Assembly (NCBI GenBank): GCA_002372875.1
Contig: DFJD01000104.1
Span: forward strand, 1-9,747
Direction: 5' to 3'
DNA length: 9,747 bases
Source of the DNA: Clostridiales bacterium UBA3680
GTDB lineage: Bacteria > Bacillota > Clostridia > Lachnospirales > CAG-274
Positions 6,222 through 9,747 of the stretch are shown here, piece by piece (position 1 is the first letter of the stretch; each line of letters opens with the position of its first letter). Under the pieces are notes generated by a model that saw only the letters and a program-made list of their open reading frames with translations, was not told the origin of the DNA and ran no database searches. Made by a program: the position numbers and the translations under genes.

Positions 6222-7075
6222 ATTTTAAGCCTCGAGCGAATGATATTTATACAGTATTGTATATTTATCGCACTGTGCATGCAAAAATTTACCAAGGGAT
6301 TGTTTTTTTCGAGATAATATTTGTCGTAAAACCTTGTTATACCGTCTCTGAAATGCTTGATGACAACGGTATTTTTGGTATGAAGTCCGCTTTGACCTTT
6401 AAGGTGTATCATAAATGTGTCGGCAAAATAGATCACTTTGTATCCTGCAAGTTTTATTCTGTAGCAAAGGTCAATATCTTCGGCATACATAAAAATGCTT
6501 TCGTCAAAAAGTCCCACGCGTGAGAGTATTCGGCGAGGAATCAGCATAAAAGCACCGCTTACCGAATCAACTTCGTTTGTTTTGTCAATAGGAAGGTAGC
6601 TTAATGTATATCCGCCGAAAAGCTTGCTTTTTGGAAACAATTTGTTTAATTTCAGAACATGACACAATGAATTAAAAGGAGTGGGAAATCCTCTTTTACA
6701 GCCATGGTCAAAAGAACCGTCTTTAAGCAATGTTTTGATACCCAAGCATCCGACGGTTATATTTTTACGCATATAATCAACGCATTTTTTTAGAGAGCCG
6801 TTTTGTACTATTGTATCCGAGTTTAAAAAAAGGATATATTCACCTACGGATTTTCTTACTCCCAAATTGCATGCGGCGCCGAAGCCTTTGTTTTCGGTAT
6901 GGTCGTAAATATGCACCCTCTGCTCGTTGCAAGAAAAAATCTCTTCCTCCCTGTCCGAATTATCCACAACAATAATTTCATAATCGAGATTTCTTGTAGT
7001 GCTTATTACCGCATTAACGGTTTGCTTTGTAAGCTCTTTTGTATTGTGATTGATAATAATGACAGAAAGCTCCAT
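6218..7075 (-). CDS. WbbL-type family 2 glycosyltransferase (rhamnosyltransferase-like)
   Basis: 285 aa. ELSVIIINHNTKELTKQTVNAV (2-22), EIIVVDNS (33-40), ENKGFGAACNLGV (61-73) and the D-x-D variant LNSD (84-87) make the GT-A nucleotide-binding half. VSGAFMLIPRRIL (172-184), GLFDESIFMYAEDIDLCYRIKLAGYKV (188-214) and IHLKGQSG (223-230) are the acceptor-half motifs of the WbbL/RfbF group, whose known members transfer rhamnose from dTDP-rhamnose. That sugar is plausible but unproven, as no rml genes lie in the window. This is the first gene of the leftward cluster. GGAGGT (7081-7086) is 5 nt before the ATG and a sigma-A promoter lies directly upstream. The next gene overlaps its end by 4 bp. Confidence 0.9.
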   Translation of the reverse strand: MELSVIIINHNTKELTKQTVNAVISTTRNLDYEIIVVDNSDREEEIFSCNEQRVHIYDHTENKGFGAACNLGVRKSVGEYILFLNSDTIVQNGSLKKCVDYMRKNITVGCLGIKTLLKDGSFDHGCKRGFPTPFNSLCHVLKLNKLFPKSKLFGGYTLSYLPIDKTNEVDSVSGAFMLIPRRILSRVGLFDESIFMYAEDIDLCYRIKLAGYKVIYFADTFMIHLKGQSGLHTKNTVVIKHFRDGITRFYDKYYLEKNNPLVNFCMHSAINIQYCINIIRSRLKI

Positions 7076-7107
7076 TTTTTACCTCCAATAAATTCGGCGT
7101 ATGAATA

Positions 7108-7136
7108 AGGATACACCAAACACGCGATTTAGTCAA
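7108..7136 (-). promoter_or_regulatory. Sigma-A promoter of the glycosyltransferase cluster
   Basis: Read on the minus strand, TTGACT (7136-7131) and TATCCT (7113-7108) are spaced 17 bp apart. The start point would be near 7101, giving a leader of about 26 nt that carries the GGAGGT site. It is divergent from the thiE promoter, with an AT-rich stretch (7147-7169) between the two that could serve as an UP-like element. Confidence 0.7.
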
Positions 7137-7200
7137 CAATTCGGACTTTAAAATTTAAAAATTAAAATCATAACCGTAAGCCTAAATCGGATTTTGTTGC

Positions 7201-7229
7201 TTGTTTTTTTTTATATGTAATAGTATAAT
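7201..7229 (+). promoter_or_regulatory. Sigma-A promoter of thiE
   Basis: TTGTTT (7201-7206), a 17-bp spacer and a perfect TATAAT (7224-7229). The start point would be near 7236, leaving a leader of about 22 nt with AAGGTGG at 7244-7250. This is too short for a TPP riboswitch, and no THI-box sequence is seen in 7087-7257. Confidence 0.7.
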
Positions 7230-7257
7230 ATAAATATTAAACTAAGGTGGTAAAAAA

Positions 7258-7896
7258 ATGAAAAATTTTGACACAACACTCTATTTTATAACCGACAGTA
7301 CAAACATGACCGAAGAAGAATTTCTTTACCGTATCGATCGGGCATTAAAGGGTGGGGCTACAATAATTCAGCTTCGCGAAAAGAATAAAACAACAAGAGA
7401 ATATATTGAGCTGGCAAAAAAAGTACATGCAATTTCAAATAAATACAATGTTCCTCTCATAATAGACGACAGAGTGGATGTTGCTCTTGCCGTTGATGCC
7501 GAGGGTGTGCACCTTGGAGCGGAAGATATGGAAATATCAACAGCAAGAAGGATAATGGGCGAAGGAATAATTATAGGAGCAACGGCAAAAACCGTAGAAC
7601 GTGCTTTAGGGGCATATAACGAAGGTGCGGATTATTTGGGAGTGGGAGCTGTATATCCCACGACAACAAAGGTAAAAACGGTTTTAACTTCTGTTGATAC
7701 TATTGCACGGATATGCGCATCCGTTCCCATCCCCGTAAATGCTATAGGCGGTTTGAATAAAAGTAACATAGATATTTTGAAGGGCATTCCCATATCGGGG
7801 ATATGTGTTGTATCGGCTATTATGAAAGCAGATGATTCTCTTACGGCTACAGAGGAACTAAAGTCGGCTTTTTTGTCTATGACAGGAAATAAATAA
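7258..7896 (+). CDS. thiE: Thiamine-phosphate synthase
   Basis: 212 aa, normal for the family, a TIM-barrel cytosolic enzyme joining HMP-pyrophosphate and thiazole-phosphate into thiamine phosphate. Visible family motifs are YFITD (8-12), GGATIIQLREKNKT (33-46), PLIIDDRVDVALAVDAEGVHLGAED (67-91, with the usual IIND read as IIDD), IIGATA (102-107), GADYLGVGAVYPTTTK (123-138) and NAIGGL (161-166), followed by GICVVSAI near the C-terminus. The phosphate- and pyrophosphate-binding residues therefore look complete and the enzyme is probably active. AAGGTGG (7244-7250) is 7 nt before the ATG. It is a single-gene unit with no thiamine biosynthesis gene beside it in the window, unlike common thiCDEM operons. 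Confidence 0.93.
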   Translation: MKNFDTTLYFITDSTNMTEEEFLYRIDRALKGGATIIQLREKNKTTREYIELAKKVHAISNKYNVPLIIDDRVDVALAVDAEGVHLGAEDMEISTARRIMGEGIIIGATAKTVERALGAYNEGADYLGVGAVYPTTTKVKTVLTSVDTIARICASVPIPVNAIGGLNKSNIDILKGIPISGICVVSAIMKADDSLTATEELKSAFLSMTGNK

Positions 7897-7924
7897 TTTT
7901 TTGCGTAATTTTCAACATAAATAC

Positions 7925-7953
7925 TTGCTAAATTCGATTTTTTTGTATATAAT
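7925..7953 (+). promoter_or_regulatory. Sigma-A promoter of the response regulator gene
   Basis: TTGCTA (7925-7930) and a perfect TATAAT (7948-7953) with a 17-bp spacer. The start point would be near 7960, about 24 nt before the ATG at 7984. The thiE stop at 7896 lies upstream with no clear terminator hairpin between, so some read-through from thiE is possible. Confidence 0.7.
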
Positions 7954-7983
7954 GTATATATATTTTTAGCGGAGGTGTTTTAT

Positions 7984-8676
7984 ATGGCAAAGATACTTGT
8001 AGTTGATGACGAGGCGAGCATTGTTAAGGCTATGGCATATATTCTCAAAAAAGAAGGCTATGAAGTTATTACCGCCGACAACGGAGAAACGGCATTAAGT
8101 CTTGCTTTAAGTGAGAATCCCGATCTTGTTATGCTTGATATAATGATGCCCGTTATGGACGGCTACGAGGCTTGTCGTAAAATTCGTGAAAAAAGCAATG
8201 TGCCTATTATAATGCTCTCTGCAAGAGCGGATGAAACAGATAAGGTGGTTGGGCTTGAAATAGGTGCGGACGATTATGTAACTAAGCCCTATCAAAACAG
8301 GGAGCTTATTGCAAGAGTAAAGGCAAACCTTCGTCGTTCCGCGGCTAAAGAAATAGCTGAAGATACAGGTAACATAAAGGTTTTCGGAGATCTTAAAATA
8401 GATTTTGACCGTTATGAAGTCATAAAAAGAGGAGAGACGATAAACCTTACTTTGCGTGAGTTTGAACTTCTTGCTTTTTTGGCAAAACAAAATTCAAGCA
8501 TATTCACTCGTGAGAGCTTACTTGAAAAGGTTTGGGGTTATCAGTATTTCGGCGATGTGAGAGCTGTCGATGTTACGATAAGAAGATTGCGTGAAAAGGT
8601 CGAGGACGACCCCGGAAAGCCTAAATATATAATCACAAAAAGAGGTATAGGCTATTATTTTAATGCCAATGCTTAA
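7984..8676 (+). CDS. OmpR/PhoB-family two-component response regulator
   Basis: 230 aa. The receiver domain (2-118) has the acidic pair Asp8-Asp9, the phospho-acceptor Asp52 in MLDIMMP, Ser79 in IIMLSARAD and Lys101 in TKPY, so all phosphorylation residues are present. The C-terminal winged helix (about 133-227) has LTLREFELLAFLAKQ, FTRESLLEKVWGYQYFGDVRAVDVTIRRLREK (the recognition helix and flanks) and IITKRGIGYYF, as in PhoB/WalR-type regulators. The start is ATG 7984: GGAGG (7971-7975) is 8 nt away, while the upstream in-frame GTG at 7975 overlaps that site. No histidine kinase follows; a strong terminator ends the unit 24 nt later, so it is an orphan as far as the window shows. The signal and targets are unknown. 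Confidence 0.93.
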   Translation: MAKILVVDDEASIVKAMAYILKKEGYEVITADNGETALSLALSENPDLVMLDIMMPVMDGYEACRKIREKSNVPIIMLSARADETDKVVGLEIGADDYVTKPYQNRELIARVKANLRRSAAKEIAEDTGNIKVFGDLKIDFDRYEVIKRGETINLTLREFELLAFLAKQNSSIFTRESLLEKVWGYQYFGDVRAVDVTIRRLREKVEDDPGKPKYIITKRGIGYYFNANA

Positions 8677-8699
8677 GTGAACAGTGAATGTTTTATTTT

Positions 8700-8723
8700 C
8701 CCCGTCTGTAAGACGGGGTTTTT
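8700..8723 (+). terminator. Intrinsic terminator of the response regulator gene
   Basis: CCCCGTCT (8700-8707) and AGACGGGG (8711-8718) form a perfect 8-bp GC-rich stem with a 3-nt loop, followed by five T (8719-8723). It lies 24 nt past the stop codon. Confidence 0.9.
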
Positions 8724-8741
8724 ATATGCATAAAAGAAGCA

Positions 8742-8773
8742 TAAAAACACCCTCCCAAAATTACAGGGAGGGT
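8742..8773 (-). terminator. Intrinsic terminator of the feoB operon
   Basis: On the minus strand ACCCTCCC (8773-8766) pairs with GGGAGGGT (8756-8749) around a 9-nt loop, and then GTTTTTA follows (8748-8742). It lies 21 nt after the Cys-rich gene and faces the terminator of the response regulator, insulating the two convergent units. Confidence 0.85.
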
Positions 8774-8794
8774 AATAAGAAAGTAAATCGCCGT

Positions 8795-8929
8795 TTATTT
8801 TTTGTTTTTGCAACAGCCACATTTGTCACAGCCGCAAGAACAACCGCCTTTTTTGAGGTTCCTTATACATACAAAAACAGCGCGCAGTATTAAAAGCGAT
8901 AATAATAAATATAAAATGATCTCTGTCAT
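8795..8929 (-). CDS. FeoB-associated Cys-rich membrane protein
   Basis: 44 aa. One membrane helix (about 4-22, EIILYLLLSLLILRAVFVC) is followed by a basic stretch (RNLKK) and a Cys-rich tail with six Cys in eleven residues (30, 32, 34, 37, 39, 40), ending in KNKK. This is the layout of the small FeoB-linked proteins of Firmicutes, thought to help or shield Fe(II) passage; the biochemical role is not settled. The start at 8929 is chosen because its ATG overlaps the feoB stop (ATGA, 8926-8929), a usual coupling, and AAGGATG (about 8937-8943) is correctly spaced upstream. A longer frame starting at 9013 lies inside feoB and gives a non-typical leader, so it was not used. Confidence 0.88.
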   Translation of the reverse strand: MTEIILYLLLSLLILRAVFVCIRNLKKGGCSCGCDKCGCCKNKK

Positions 8930-9747
8930 AAAAACATCCTTAATATTATACTGAAAACAAATGTTACTGTCCATGCAACTATACATTGCCATAAAACAAG
9001 TCCCACTGCCCATTTAGAACCGAGCTCTCGTTTTACCGAGGCAATTGCGGCAACACAGGGCGTGTAGAGCAGGCTGAAAACAAGAAGACAGGCGGCCGAC
9101 ATGGCACTTAACGAAGTTTGTACACTGCCCGGGAAAAGCACTTCCAATGAGGAAACAACGCTTTCCTTAGCGATAAATCCGCTTATAAGAGCCGTACAAA
9201 TACGCCAATCACCAAGGCCGAGAGGCTTAAATATGGGCACAAGTAAGCCCGATATTGAGGAAAGTATACTTTGTGAGGGGTTCTCCGTCAATTTAAGATT
9301 TATATCCAAATTGCTTAAAAACCATACAACAATAGTAGCTATAAAAATGACAGAAAATGCTCTTTGCAGAAAATCCTTTGCTTTATCCCATAAAAGACGC
9401 ATAACGTTTTTTGCGCTTGGAAAGCGATAATTGGGAAGTTCCATAACAAAGGGGACTGCCTCGCCTTTAAAAATGGTTCTTTTGTATATTGCCGCTATTA
9501 TAATACCGATGAGAATACCCAAAACATAAAGTCCGACTATTATAGGTAACCCTTTGTTAGGGAAGAATACACCGATAAAAAACCAATATATGGGCATCTT
9601 CGCCATACAGCTCATAAAGGGAGTAAGTAATATGGTCATTTTTCTGTCACGGGCACTCGGTAATGTTCTTGTTGCCATAACCGCGGGTACGGTACAGCCA
9701 AAACCTATTAAAAGTGGCACAATACTGCGACCTGATAGACCTATTTT
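8926..9747 (-). CDS. feoB: Ferrous iron transporter FeoB, C-terminal part (5' end beyond the window)
   Basis: The frame stays open to the right edge (reading KIGLSGRSIVPLL...), so only the last 273 codons are present; the N-terminal G-domain and first helices lie outside. FeoB is the inner-membrane Fe(II) permease driven by its cytosolic GTPase domain. The visible part covers both Gate regions: GLSGRSIVPLLIGFGCTVPA with its conserved Cys, then ISGFIAKESVVSSLEVLF, then LLYTPCVAAIASVKRELGSK near the end, with several membrane helices between. The GTG at 9720 is an internal Val, not a start. The gene is followed by the overlapping Cys-rich partner and a terminator. Any feoA or Fur box would lie to the right of the window. 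Confidence 0.95.
   Translation of the reverse strand, partial: KIGLSGRSIVPLLIGFGCTVPAVMATRTLPSARDRKMTILLTPFMSCMAKMPIYWFFIGVFFPNKGLPIIVGLYVLGILIGIIIAAIYKRTIFKGEAVPFVMELPNYRFPSAKNVMRLLWDKAKDFLQRAFSVIFIATIVVWFLSNLDINLKLTENPSQSILSSISGLLVPIFKPLGLGDWRICTALISGFIAKESVVSSLEVLFPGSVQTSLSAMSAACLLVFSLLYTPCVAAIASVKRELGSKWAVGLVLWQCIVAWTVTFVFSIILRMFL

Noticed and set aside
7087..7257. TPP riboswitch before thiE
   Set aside because: No THI-box-like conserved sequences were found, and the promoter leaves only a leader of about 22 nt.
8107..8490. Leftward 127-codon frame in the response regulator gene
   Set aside because: It is fully antisense to a clear OmpR-family gene and matches no known family.
8684..8893. 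Rightward 69-codon frame after the response regulator
   Set aside because: It runs through two terminator hairpins and the antisense of the Cys-rich gene; not credible as a CDS.
1..9747. CRISPR array, tRNA or rRNA
   Set aside because: No regularly spaced repeat series of CRISPR type, no cloverleaf-like sequence and no rRNA-like stretch was seen on reading through; the repeats found are pairs or single palindromes.

Overview
The window looks like a chromosomal segment of a low-GC Gram-positive bacterium, most likely a member of the Clostridia (Bacillota). The reasons are AT-rich sequence, strong purine-rich Shine-Dalgarno sites before nearly every gene, near-consensus sigma-A promoters with 17-bp spacers, short stem plus T-run terminators, and feoB followed by the small Cys-rich membrane protein typical of Firmicutes. 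The exact genus cannot be read from the sequence. No rRNA, tRNA, CRISPR array or recognisable transposase gene is visible.

Layout. (1) 1-1753: a leader holding a perfect 18-bp inverted repeat and a near-consensus promoter, then a rightward gene for a 494-aa AlbA_2 (Schlafen-type) plus histidine-kinase-like ATPase plus winged-helix protein. The gene is bracketed by near-identical 21-bp direct repeats. (2) 1754-1829: a short convergent intergenic region with a 17-bp direct repeat pair and a strong hairpin. (3) 1830-7075: a leftward cluster read from a promoter at about 7108-7136. In transcription order it holds three family-2 glycosyltransferases (7075-6218, 6221-5319, 5307-3829), tightly coupled by a 4-bp overlap and an 11-nt gap, and then a membrane-anchored carboxylesterase-fold protein (3761-1830). 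(4) 7258-7896: thiE, divergent from the cluster, with its own promoter and no TPP riboswitch. (5) 7984-8676: an OmpR/PhoB-family response regulator with its own promoter and a clean terminator and no histidine kinase next to it. (6) 8742-9747: a leftward operon end, consisting of the C-terminal part of feoB (running off the right edge), the overlapping Cys-rich FeoB partner gene, and its terminator facing that of the response regulator.

How the parts work together. The three glycosyltransferases probably build or decorate a cell-surface polysaccharide, with one resembling WbbL-type rhamnosyltransferases. The esterase-like protein downstream has an intact 643-codon frame but carries Glu where the nucleophile Ser of GxSxG should be and seems to lack the catalytic His. 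It is therefore better read as a membrane-tethered pseudo-esterase than as an active hydrolase. The third glycosyltransferase carries a second, shrunken and apparently dead GT domain. feoB and its partner import ferrous iron, and thiE makes thiamine phosphate; these are housekeeping functions unrelated to the cluster.

The most unusual signals are the pseudo-esterase, the degenerate second GT domain, the symmetric operator-like repeat before the AlbA_2 gene, and a family of related repeats (97-117, 1719-1739, 1815-1848, 3791-3810) at the borders of the first two genes. Four CDS starts given here are internal to the longest open frames, chosen from ribosome binding sites and gene spacing.
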